Positions 26,616 through 34,661 of a stretch of 64,000 nucleotides of DNA are shown one piece after another. The DNA lies in assembly GCA_900314935.1 (NCBI GenBank), contig OMXE01000014.1, positions 1 to 64,000 of the forward strand, given 5' to 3'. This DNA comes from an uncultured Prevotella sp. Lineage in GTDB: Bacteria; Bacteroidota; Bacteroidia; Bacteroidales; Bacteroidaceae. The position numbers and the translations under genes are program-made. The notes under the pieces are model-generated. The model searched no databases and was not told where the DNA came from. It was given only the letters and a program-made list of their open reading frames with translations. Numbering within the stretch: position 1 is the first letter of the stretch; each line of letters opens with the position of its first letter.

Positions 26616-27713
26616 ATGGGACTACTTGATAATTTAAAAGATCAAGCATTAAAGAATGCCAATCTTAACAAACTGACAGAGCAGGCTTTGAAAAAAGCAA
26701 GTGAACTAGTTGACAAAGCTCAGGAAAAACTGGGTGATAATCAGTCGGAGAATGAATCACCAACTAAAGCACCATTAACAGATATCAAACCTTCTATAAA
26801 TGAGCAAATGCCAGACCCAAGGAAAGAAGAAAAGGTTTTTGAGGAAAAAGTTGAAAGGCCAAGTTCTCAAAACCAGATGTTTTCCAAAGAACTAGAAGCT
26901 TTGATACAGGCTACGCTTGAAGATGGTGTCCTTGAGGATTATGAGAAAGCTGCACTTGTTAGGCGCGCTCAAGCTGAAGGTGTAGACCTCGCCGAACTGG
27001 AGATATATATCAACAGTATTCTCCAAAGACGGAAGAAAGAACAGGCAAGAAAAGAAGATGAAAGGCAAGCTGCTATCGACCAGAAGAAGAAAGAAGCGTT
27101 CGGACGAGTATGCCCAAATTGTGGGAAGCAAGTACCTCCTTTAACACTGAAATGCGAATGTGGGTTTGAGTTTACTGCAAAAACTCATATTTCGTCAACA
27201 GAATTGTTATCAAATAAGATAGATGAGATTATGAATCAAGTCGGACTAGCTGATGACAAAATAAATAAAATTTGTGAAACCATAAAACTCTTCCCTGTTC
27301 CAAACTCAAAAGAAGACATTGTTGATTTTCTAGCTCTAAGTGTCCCAAATGCCAGAATTAAAGGCGGAATCCTAAGTACTATTAAGGGACAAGTTTTCGT
27401 TATAATTGCTGCTAGTTGTATTATTGGTATTGTGGTCGGAGGAACCTTGGCCATGGGGTTAAATGATGGATTATCTGGATTTCTCTCAGGGGCTATTTAT
27501 TGTTCTCTTATATTTGGTGCCTGGGGATTAGGCATTTATTTTATTTTACATAAAGTATTTGGCTTAGGTAAAGACACTCTTCGTCACAATAAAAAAGCTA
27601 TGGCGTGGCGATCAAAGTTTGATCAAGTTATGATAAAAGCCAGGAGCCTGCGTGGTGATCCAGAATTCACCCAACAACTTGATTATTATGAGAACTTGTT
27701 AAACAAAAAATAA
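26616..27713 (+). CDS. Zinc-ribbon protein with two C-terminal TM helices
   Basis: 365 residues. The N-terminal 75 residues are amphipathic and charged. Residues about 88-132 (E-L-E-A-L-I-Q-A-T-L-E-D-G-V-L-E-D-Y-E, then A-L-V-R-R-A-Q-A-E-G-V-D) form a short helical, TerB-like unit. A Cys4 zinc ribbon follows at about 166-190 (C-P-N-C, C-E-C), then two TM helices near 260-280 and 290-315. The ribbon and membrane anchor recall the gene at 16761. Codon use is more A/T-rich than the SPFH gene. The 82-bp gap before it may hold its own promoter, so it is either the last member of the operon or the start of a new unit. Confidence 0.6.
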   Translation: MGLLDNLKDQALKNANLNKLTEQALKKASELVDKAQEKLGDNQSENESPTKAPLTDIKPSINEQMPDPRKEEKVFEEKVERPSSQNQMFSKELEALIQATLEDGVLEDYEKAALVRRAQAEGVDLAELEIYINSILQRRKKEQARKEDERQAAIDQKKKEAFGRVCPNCGKQVPPLTLKCECGFEFTAKTHISSTELLSNKIDEIMNQVGLADDKINKICETIKLFPVPNSKEDIVDFLALSVPNARIKGGILSTIKGQVFVIIAASCIIGIVVGGTLAMGLNDGLSGFLSGAIYCSLIFGAWGLGIYFILHKVFGLGKDTLRHNKKAMAWRSKFDQVMIKARSLRGDPEFTQQLDYYENLLNKK

Positions 27714-27719
27714 TCTGTT

Positions 27720-28439
27720 ATGGAATTTGATATCTTGAAACAAAAGGATATTGACACGAGCGACAAAAGAAAATACTACGTGTATCGCCTGATAGACCCA
27801 CGAACTTTTCAAACATTTTATGTAGGAAAAGGTTGTGGCAACAGGGTCTTTCAACATGTGAAAGATGCAAAAATGCTGATTAATAAAGAAGAGGATGAAC
27901 TTTCACTCAAAATTAAGCTGATTACAGAGATTATTGCTTCTGGCAAAGAGGTCATAGCGGTCATTCATAGACGAGGATTAAACAACAAAGAAGCGTTGGA
28001 AGTTGAAGCTGCTCTGATTGATTGTTATCCTAACCTCACCAACATTCAGAGAGGTTACGGGTATGACCGTGGGGCTATTACAATCGATGATCTGAAAATT
28101 TTACAGGAAACAAAAGAATACACGGAACCTTCAGAACAATATATCATTATAAAAACAACCCCAGAAATAATACGTGACCGCGGCGGAATCTACGATGCTG
28201 TTCGATATTGTTGGAGAGCAAGTTTTGATAAAGCGAAAAAATACAAATACGTTTTGGCTGTTGTGAATGGTATCGTTCGAGAAGTCTTCGAAGTAGAACG
28301 TTGGTATCAATATAATGCGACACGAATCGCATTTGAAGGGGCACCGACACAGGATTCTATATCTACGCTAAAAGACTTGCGTATTCCTGATAAGTATAAA
28401 CAGAAAGGAGCTTCAAATCCATTTTTGTATAAGAAATAA
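27720..28439 (+). CDS. GIY-YIG nuclease-domain protein
   Basis: 239 residues, starting 6 bp after the zinc-ribbon gene. The N-terminal part (about 15-110) has Y-Y-V-Y-R-L-I-D-P (GIY-equivalent) and F-Y-V-G-K-G (YIG-equivalent), then N-R-V-F-Q-H-V and an E-A-A-L-I-D segment, the pattern of LEM3/ankyrin-type GIY-YIG nucleases. The rest (about 115-239) is a beta-rich domain that may bind DNA or a partner (A-R-Y-C-W-R-A near the middle). In context it could be an effector of the upstream machine or part of a mobile nuclease cassette. Codon use is A/T-rich. Confidence 0.72.
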   Translation: MEFDILKQKDIDTSDKRKYYVYRLIDPRTFQTFYVGKGCGNRVFQHVKDAKMLINKEEDELSLKIKLITEIIASGKEVIAVIHRRGLNNKEALEVEAALIDCYPNLTNIQRGYGYDRGAITIDDLKILQETKEYTEPSEQYIIIKTTPEIIRDRGGIYDAVRYCWRASFDKAKKYKYVLAVVNGIVREVFEVERWYQYNATRIAFEGAPTQDSISTLKDLRIPDKYKQKGASNPFLYKK

Positions 28440-28545
28440 TAATGGGTTCTGAAAAATACAACAATCTAATGAGGTTTTCGTATAATTTTATCAGCAATAT
28501 GAAAGCCTCATTTGTATTTCCATATAATCTTTCGCTATTTATCTT

Positions 28546-28827
28546 ATGACATACAAATTCACAGCATGCAGAGTATCGGGTGACGGCAATGCCGTGTTTC
28601 CTGATGAGATCATCATCGACGATGAGGAGGAAGTGGTTACGTTCCGTAAACCTCATCTTATCGGTTGCAAGGAGAGCAGAGTAAGATTCGGGGCAATAGG
28701 TAGCGTAACCGTGCAGAAGCACCTGCTCTTTGCCGACATCTATATCGAAACTCGTGGCGGTCGTGATATCATCGCCCATGGCTTCACCCGCTCCGATGCC
28801 GAGAAGATAGCTGCGTTGTTACGATAA
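28546..28827 (+). CDS. Small beta-rich protein, PH-like fold
   Basis: 93 residues, mostly strands with a final helix D-A-E-K-I-A-A-L-L. The pattern E-V-V-T-F-R-K-P then R-V-R-F-G-A-I-G-S-V-T-V-Q and D-I-Y-I-E-T resembles small bacterial PH-like domains. No catalytic residues. Preceded by 106 bp without a gene. Function unknown. Confidence 0.5.
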   Translation: MTYKFTACRVSGDGNAVFPDEIIIDDEEEVVTFRKPHLIGCKESRVRFGAIGSVTVQKHLLFADIYIETRGGRDIIAHGFTRSDAEKIAALLR

Positions 28828-28873
28828 CGGAACAGATCAAAGAACAGTTTCAAAGTATCATATAGTGTAAATA

Positions 28874-29098
28874 ATGACAAACGAACAGATACGACAACTA
28901 ACCAATGAAGCACGGGCGTTGCAGCGAGAGTTACAGACAATAACGGATCCTGCTGAACGAAAAAAGATGGCACGGAAGATGAATGATTTGTTTTCCGAAG
29001 CCAGTGCCATAAGGAAACAGGCGAAACACCGCCATAACTTAGAAGAGAGCATTGAGCGGGAGTTCATCAGCATAAAAGCAAATCTGGAAGATGAATAA
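28874..29098 (+). CDS. Small coiled-coil protein
   Basis: 74 residues, almost wholly helical and charged, with heptads such as I-R-Q-L-T-N-E-A-R-A-L-Q-R-E-L. The middle has D-P-A-E-R-K-K-M-A-R-K-M. No signal or TM. Could be an adaptor or assembly factor. Function not recognisable. Confidence 0.45.
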   Translation: MTNEQIRQLTNEARALQRELQTITDPAERKKMARKMNDLFSEASAIRKQAKHRHNLEESIEREFISIKANLEDE

Positions 29099-29183
29099 AC
29101 AAATAGTTGCTCAAAACATAATCAAGTTGCTCAATTCTTGAATTAATTACCAAACGATACTATATTACAATTACTAATCTAAA

Positions 29184-29207
29184 AACCTCACGAAGTATAG
29201 GGAATCG
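29184..29207. repeat. Shared leader element, copy 1
   Basis: AACCTCACGA then TATAGGGAATCG, ten bases before the ATG of the nuclease gene at 29218. The same 24-mer with two mismatches lies at 35603-35626, at the same distance from the ATG at 35638. The shared position argues for a common translation or transcription signal or a recombination border. Confidence 0.6.
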
Positions 29208-29217
29208 TAAACATATT

Positions 29218-30627
29218 ATGGATTATACTGCAGCAATACAACGGTTCAATGCCGACAAAAGAATCTCTCAGCTTCATACGAAATACGAGTTGGGGTCGTT
29301 TTTGAATTATCTCTCAGTATCACGGCGAGAGATGTCTCATAGCAAATTCTTAGCAGAGTTGCTCAAAGAAGATTCTTTTCATGGAACTGGTGCGCTCCCC
29401 TTGCAGTTGTTTATGGAGGCTATACTCGAACGTGCAATTAAACAGGACACACGATTGATCGAATGTCCTGACAAGAGAGTTGTATTCCCTTCACTCAAGA
29501 GCGCCATCATGAATAGGAACCTCTCCCTCTCTGATATAGAGGTGACTGCCGCGGAGTGTTTTTCTGACAAGGATAGCGACATTGGTCGAGTAGATATTTT
29601 GGTCAAGTGTCGCGTAAAGCCACTCGCGCGTGAGGATGGTAAGACTGTAGAGTACATCAACATTATCATTGAGAATAAATTATATGACCAAGAGTTTGAC
29701 AGACAGACAGAGAAATACTACAAACACTTCAACGCGTTCCTGAAAAACGAAAGTGCAGGACGTGTGGACTCATCAGCACAGAAAGGTGGTCCGCGTGGAT
29801 TATATAATCTGTATGTCTATCTCACTTCTGCTGCTCCTTCAGATATTGATGGACTTAAAGAACCCATCTGTAAATGCAAGGAGTTTGTGCAAATCTGTTA
29901 TCAGGACATACTTGACCGAGTTCTCGACCCCTTGCTTGAACAAAAAACTCTTTCTCTGCGAGGTCGATTCTTTATTGAAGAGTATAAGCGCTCATTAGGT
30001 TTTTCGTATGAAAATTTAGAGATTTACTCATATGAAGGAGGAGGAAAACAATCTTTGAACGTCAAGACAACCATCATGGCAATAAGTAAAAAAGAAAGTG
30101 ATGAACTATACCAATTATGGAGCGACTACAAGGAATTATTCAAAGCTGCTATCAATGAGAAGAATAAACAAGATGACTTTAACGTTGATGTCGACAGTAG
30201 TAACATCACTAACAAACGTACCCTCTACGAATATAAGGGACAACCTTTTACCATGAGTCGTCTCGTTGAAGCAATCATACTTGACCATCTGCCTGAATGC
30301 CGGATGGATGATATGAATCAGCTATTCAAAGATGTTGTAAACTGTGGAATTATAACCGATGATGCAAAATCCTCTTACTTTGAGAGAATTGAGGTAATCA
30401 AGACCAAAGATTATTATCCGGTTTGCGTCTTTAAGCAATGGACAGAAAACGGTCAATATAAGTTCAGCGATTTTTGCAAAAAGGTCAAGGAGTTGGGATG
30501 GTATGACGTGAAAGAATACGAGGAAGAACAACTATCTTATGTGGACTCTCTGATGCTTGTGGAATTCTATACAAAACATGAGAAACTGTTGACAACTGCA
30601 ATGGAGGTCATCCGACACACACAATGA
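29218..30627 (+). CDS. PD-(D/E)XK nuclease-family protein (PDDEXK_4-type)
   Basis: 469 residues. The N-terminal region has a signature common to the family, S-H-S-K-F-L-A-E-L-L (about 40-50). The nuclease core shows R-V-D-I-L-V-K (about residue 126) and I-I-I-E-N-K-L (about 150), the D...E-x-K of PD-(D/E)XK nucleases. A further conserved-looking Y-L-T-S-A (about 200) follows. The C-terminal half (about 270-469) is unrelated to the core and may be the target-recognition part. Related PDDEXK_4 proteins occur in restriction- and defence-like loci. The gene carries the shared leader element. Confidence 0.75.
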   Translation: MDYTAAIQRFNADKRISQLHTKYELGSFLNYLSVSRREMSHSKFLAELLKEDSFHGTGALPLQLFMEAILERAIKQDTRLIECPDKRVVFPSLKSAIMNRNLSLSDIEVTAAECFSDKDSDIGRVDILVKCRVKPLAREDGKTVEYINIIIENKLYDQEFDRQTEKYYKHFNAFLKNESAGRVDSSAQKGGPRGLYNLYVYLTSAAPSDIDGLKEPICKCKEFVQICYQDILDRVLDPLLEQKTLSLRGRFFIEEYKRSLGFSYENLEIYSYEGGGKQSLNVKTTIMAISKKESDELYQLWSDYKELFKAAINEKNKQDDFNVDVDSSNITNKRTLYEYKGQPFTMSRLVEAIILDHLPECRMDDMNQLFKDVVNCGIITDDAKSSYFERIEVIKTKDYYPVCVFKQWTENGQYKFSDFCKKVKELGWYDVKEYEEEQLSYVDSLMLVEFYTKHEKLLTTAMEVIRHTQ

Positions 30628-30758
30628 TGATATCGGAAGTGATGTTGAAGCTCTTTTCAAACGGATCAATTGTCATCGCGACCGTACCACAGAACGCTTT
30701 GAAGGTATATAATCTAAAACTCTGATGACAAGCGAAAAGATACGACATAATATTGAAT
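30624..30758 (+). other. Short open stretch, possible gene remnant
   Basis: Between the nuclease stop and the next ATG are about 130 bp with two competing open frames of roughly 28-33 codons; one overlaps the stop of the nuclease gene (ATGATGA). Neither gives a recognisable product. I see nothing firm here beyond a possible remnant. Confidence 0.25.
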
Positions 30759-32375
30759 ATGAAAGGACTATCAAAATCACGGTACACCGCCTTCTGCCAA
30801 TGCCCGAAGAATCTATGGCTGAAGGTTTATAAGCCTGAGAAGGCAGCTGTCGACGAGGCACTGCAGGCACGTTTCGAGCAAGGAAATGTAGTGGGTGATC
30901 TGGCTATGGGCCTCTTTGGCGACTACAAGGAAGCCCATGCCAAGAAGCCTGACGGCAATCTTGATCTCAGCAAGATGGTGGAGCAGACAAAGCAGTGGAT
31001 GCAGGAAGGAGTGGACAACATCTGTGAAGCCTCGTTCTCGTTAGAAGGACACTACTGTGCTGTCGACATCCTGCGTAAGAACGGCAACGGATGGGACATC
31101 TACGAGGTGAAGAGTACCAGCTTCCCGGAATTCAATGGTCAGGAAGCGAAGTTGGAGAAGTATGCTCCAGATATCGCCTACCAGAAGTGGTTGCTCACCC
31201 AGTGTGATGTCAACGTAACAGGTACTTACCTTGTTTGTCTGAACAGCGACTACGTACGACATGGTGTTCTTGACATTCAGCAGTTGTTTGTCATCAACGA
31301 CATGAAGGAGATGGTGGATAACGAATATCTGAAAGTGCCCGCCAGTGTCAGTCTGGCTATGAAGGTCATCAACAATGAGCAAGAACCTGAAATCGACCTC
31401 ACTGAACACTGCATGAAACCCTACAGATGTGCATTTTTCGACTATTGCAAACGACAGCATGGCATTCCATCGCCATCAGTCTTCGATGTTTATGGTGGCA
31501 AGGGACGCGGTGGTTTCACCTTCAAGAAGAAACTCGACTGCTACAACCAAGGACTCATCACGTTCGATGATTTGCGTACGACGGATATCGGTCGCATCCA
31601 GAACATGCAGATTGAGGGAGCATTGACGGGGAAAGAGTTTATCAATCCTTCAGGTATACGCGAATTCTTGAAGACCCTCTCCTACCCTCTTTACTTCCTC
31701 GACTTCGAGACCATGCAGGATGCAATACCTCAGTACGAAGGAGCGAAGGTCTATGCGCAGATCACCTTCCAATATTCATTGCATATCAAGGCTGCGAGTG
31801 AGCGAGAGCAGAGCGATACTAGCATCGGCTCTGCCGAGCGTGAGCAGGCTCGACCGGAGGTCAAACCCAGCGAAAGTGCCCCTTACGATCATTGTGAGTT
31901 CCTGGCTCCCAGCGATGGCAATGACCCTCGTCGTGCTTTGGCCGACCAGCTATGTAAGGATATTCCCAAGGATGTCTGTACACTGGCATACAATAAACAG
32001 TTTGAGTGCGGACGCATTCGTGAGTTGGCAACGCTCTTTCCTGATCTGAGCGATCACTTGTTGAATATCGCTAACAACATCAAGGATCTGATCGATCCCT
32101 TCCGTGCTGGTGACTACTATGTTCCTGCTATGGGAGGTTCGTTCTCCATCAAGAGTGTGTTGCCAGCCCTCTTCCCTGATGATCCTGAACTCAACTATCA
32201 TAATCTCGATGAGCGTTGTCAGAACGGAGGCGATGCCATGACCATCTTCCCTCGCATCAAGGATATGGAGCCGGCAGAAGCTGAAGCCAGTCGTGAAGCC
32301 CTCCTCCGCTACTGCAAACTCGACACCTGGGCCATGGTGAAGGTGTGGCAGAAATTGAAAGAGATGGCAAAATAG
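30759..32375 (+). CDS. Cas4-like nuclease fused to a DUF2779/DEDD-type exonuclease region
   Basis: 538 residues from ATG 30759 (a TTG two codons upstream is less likely). The N-terminal half is Cas4/RecB-like: C13-x-C15 near the start, D in A-V-D-I-L-R (about 107), E-V-K in I-Y-E-V-K-S-T (about 120), and a C-terminal Cys cluster C-M-K-P-Y-R-C-A-F-F-D-Y-C (about 215-230) that together could hold an Fe-S cluster. The second half begins Y-F-L-D-F-E-T-M (about 310), the D-x-E of DEDD exonucleases (DUF2779), with A-Y-N-K-Q-F-E and a final D in K-L-D-T-W. At about residues 346-376 a repeat-derived segment is inserted in frame. No CRISPR array is nearby. Confidence 0.72.
   Translation: MKGLSKSRYTAFCQCPKNLWLKVYKPEKAAVDEALQARFEQGNVVGDLAMGLFGDYKEAHAKKPDGNLDLSKMVEQTKQWMQEGVDNICEASFSLEGHYCAVDILRKNGNGWDIYEVKSTSFPEFNGQEAKLEKYAPDIAYQKWLLTQCDVNVTGTYLVCLNSDYVRHGVLDIQQLFVINDMKEMVDNEYLKVPASVSLAMKVINNEQEPEIDLTEHCMKPYRCAFFDYCKRQHGIPSPSVFDVYGGKGRGGFTFKKKLDCYNQGLITFDDLRTTDIGRIQNMQIEGALTGKEFINPSGIREFLKTLSYPLYFLDFETMQDAIPQYEGAKVYAQITFQYSLHIKAASEREQSDTSIGSAEREQARPEVKPSESAPYDHCEFLAPSDGNDPRRALADQLCKDIPKDVCTLAYNKQFECGRIRELATLFPDLSDHLLNIANNIKDLIDPFRAGDYYVPAMGGSFSIKSVLPALFPDDPELNYHNLDERCQNGGDAMTIFPRIKDMEPAEAEASREALLRYCKLDTWAMVKVWQKLKEMAK
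31801..31880. repeat. REP-like palindrome inserted in frame in the exonuclease gene
   Basis: GCAGAGCGAT (31808-31817) and ATCGGCTCTGC (31824-31834) form an almost perfect hairpin around a 6-base loop, in a locally GC-rich tract (31795-31880). The frame stays open and adds roughly 30 residues rich in Glu, Arg, Ser (about 346-376 of the protein). Confidence 0.6.
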
Positions 32376-32403
32376 TAATAACTTTTAAATAGAATAATAG
32401 ACT

Positions 32404-33921
32404 ATGTTAGAAAGAAGTATTTTAAGAATTAAAAACAATCCTGTTTATCAAGAGTTAAAAAGCTACTATAGCCAGTCGACAATCTTTAGCGCATTGGGTA
32501 TTGAACGAAATGAGAACAGGCATAGTGCATTTCTTTGCTGGTTGCTTGATCCTAAGTCAGACCATCAACTTGGAGTAGAACCTCTGAAAAAGTTCTTGGC
32601 TTTATATGCAGCCACTAATCAGGATTTAGATATTGAACTGGTAGCAGCTTTCATTACAGGACGATACGAGTTGGAAAATGTACAACTCGATAAAGAGTTG
32701 ACATTAGCAAGATTCTGTGATGAAATGAATACTATTAATCTTGATGAAAAGCAAAAGAGACTGGATATATGGGCAGAATTCTCAGTTGTTCTCCCAGATA
32801 GTAATGACAGTCGTAAAATTGCACTTGTATTAGAAAATAAGATTTATAGCAAAGAAGGGAAGAAAGGCGACAAATTCCAAACAGATGTATACCACAACTG
32901 TCTGAGCAAGTATTATGAAGGCAATACGCTTTTAGAAGTTTTTCTGACTCCTGATGCTGAAGATGGTGCCCATTGCCCTAGTTTTGTTCACCTTACATAT
33001 CAACAATTATTAGACGATGTTTTACTTCCACTATCATCAATAGCAAAATCCCAGCATGCCATGCTCTTCATTAATGACTACATTCGCAATTTAGGGAAAC
33101 CTGCATTAAATGATGAGAATGGCCAGAAGAAGGTGAAAACCTATTCCATTTTGGCGACATCTGAGTTTGAGAAAAAACGATTGCAACAGCTCCTGAAAAT
33201 GGAGGGGATGAAGACAATTGTTGAAAAAGCGTTAGTTGCTGCTTATGGTGATCAGGCAAAAGATATAGTAGGCAAGGATATCATGAAACGAAACGAGGAC
33301 ATGCCCCCTTATGAAACTGCAGTTCTCACAGAATTCTGGAATGACAATACTGACATTCTTAAAGCAATGTTGCATAACCTTGAATTATTCCCAGACAGCA
33401 AAAAGGACGCTATAGACAAGATTTTCAAGGAGAGCAATCGAGATACGACAAAATACGTTGTCGAACGTCAAGCAGGCTCCCAATGGATATTTGCAGATGA
33501 AAAATACAACCGTCCTTTAGCCAAAGGACGTGCTGCTTGTGTGTTTTTTGCTCAATGGATGCAGCTGCATGAAGGCGAGTTCTCGTTGAATGATGTTAGA
33601 AAAGCATTCCCACTCTCCATTAATAAATACTATGAGACCAGCAAGTGGGATTTTATTGACACACTGATATTTGGAAGCGAAACCGATTCGTTAATGGCAA
33701 ATGTAATCAACAAAGCAGGGATAAAGAAGGAATTAGCCAGTGACAAATGGGATTTCTATCCAATAACAATAGGACAAGATAAGTGTGGCTGGGGATATGT
33801 CGATGATGGAAACATGGCGGTTATGCCGAAGATGTGGCGTAAGGAAGACTTCCAGCTTCTGCTTGACCATATTGATGCAAATCCTAAGTTATTCTCAGGA
33901 CTGCGTATCCGACAGATTTAG
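32404..33921 (+). CDS. Second PD-(D/E)XK nuclease-family protein (PDDEXK_4-type)
   Basis: 505 residues. Same layout as the protein at 29218: E-N-R-H-S-A-F-L-C-W-L-L (about 37-50), then R-L-D-I-W-A-E-F (D at about 121) and A-L-V-L-E-N-K-I-Y (E-x-K at about 143), followed by Q-T-D-V-Y. The two proteins differ along their C-terminal halves, so this is a paralogous or parallel nuclease rather than a recent duplicate. The gene starts 28 bp after the Cas4-like/DEDD gene. Together the three nucleases form a likely DNA-processing or restriction module. Confidence 0.72.
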   Translation: MLERSILRIKNNPVYQELKSYYSQSTIFSALGIERNENRHSAFLCWLLDPKSDHQLGVEPLKKFLALYAATNQDLDIELVAAFITGRYELENVQLDKELTLARFCDEMNTINLDEKQKRLDIWAEFSVVLPDSNDSRKIALVLENKIYSKEGKKGDKFQTDVYHNCLSKYYEGNTLLEVFLTPDAEDGAHCPSFVHLTYQQLLDDVLLPLSSIAKSQHAMLFINDYIRNLGKPALNDENGQKKVKTYSILATSEFEKKRLQQLLKMEGMKTIVEKALVAAYGDQAKDIVGKDIMKRNEDMPPYETAVLTEFWNDNTDILKAMLHNLELFPDSKKDAIDKIFKESNRDTTKYVVERQAGSQWIFADEKYNRPLAKGRAACVFFAQWMQLHEGEFSLNDVRKAFPLSINKYYETSKWDFIDTLIFGSETDSLMANVINKAGIKKELASDKWDFYPITIGQDKCGWGYVDDGNMAVMPKMWRKEDFQLLLDHIDANPKLFSGLRIRQI

Positions 33922-33991
33922 TGTGAATTTTTCTAGCAAAGTAACTATATTTTGTTAGAATACAATTATTTAATCTAAAATATTAAATAAC

Positions 33992-34351
33992 ATGGAAGCT
34001 AAAAAGTATTTAAATCAAATTGAAGCCATTGAACAAATGGCCAAAGAAGAAACTATTCAAATCCTTAAGAATAATGCACAAGGACAATGTATTGAATTTG
34101 ACTGTGATAATGATGAAGAGAATGAGGCGTACTGCGAAAGTACGTTTCGTGTAATGACAGGCGATGATGAAATCATATTAATTTGTGCTGTGGGATTAGA
34201 CGAGAATGACCATCTTGTATTTAAAGCCGAAACCTTAAATGGATTCGAATACAATGATGACGAATGGTTTGAATTTGATGAATTCACCCATGGTTATGTA
34301 GATGTTTATAATTTCGTAGTCACAAATCTTCAATACGCTAAAAAGCATTAG
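33992..34351 (+). CDS. Small acidic protein
   Basis: 119 residues, strongly acidic (pI clearly low), e.g. C-D-N-D-E-E-N-E, and D-E-W-F-E-F-D-E-F. No signal peptide. Highly acidic small proteins next to nucleases are often inhibitors or immunity proteins that mask a DNA-binding surface. That would fit here but is inference. Separate start 70 bp after the nuclease. Confidence 0.5.
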   Translation: MEAKKYLNQIEAIEQMAKEETIQILKNNAQGQCIEFDCDNDEENEAYCESTFRVMTGDDEIILICAVGLDENDHLVFKAETLNGFEYNDDEWFEFDEFTHGYVDVYNFVVTNLQYAKKH

Positions 34352-34380
34352 ATAAGGATTAAGGTCGTTTTATCCTCGGT

Positions 34381-34600
34381 TACTACGAACTCGACACCTG
34401 GGCCATGGTGAAGGGTGGGAACGTTTGGAGCAGCGAGCGCAGGACAAACTTGTTTAAGTTTTGCCGAACCGACGCCAAACCGAGAGGATATTCAAGTTTA
34501 CTTAAGCTATTCCGAGGTGCGAAGGAGGAAGACCAAAAGTCAATCGCGACAAACGAAGACGAAGTCAAAAGCTGAAAGAAAAAGAAGGAATTATTTGAAT
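34381..34600. repeat. Duplicate fragment of the exonuclease gene 3' end plus a dispersed-repeat tract
   Basis: 34388-34414 is a 27-base exact copy of 32317-32343, the last codons of the Cas4-like/DEDD gene (the K-L-D-T-W-A-M-V-K region). It is followed by a tract with the palindrome AAACTT-GTTT-AAGTTT (about 34446-34461) and the words GGAGGAAGACCAAAAGTCAA, a near match to 81-99. This 310-bp gap holds no gene; it reads as recombination debris plus a dispersed element. Confidence 0.55.
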
Positions 34601-34661
34601 TTTCAGAGATACATAACTTTATTATAATTGTCGAACAAATAATAACTAAAATATTCATCTT

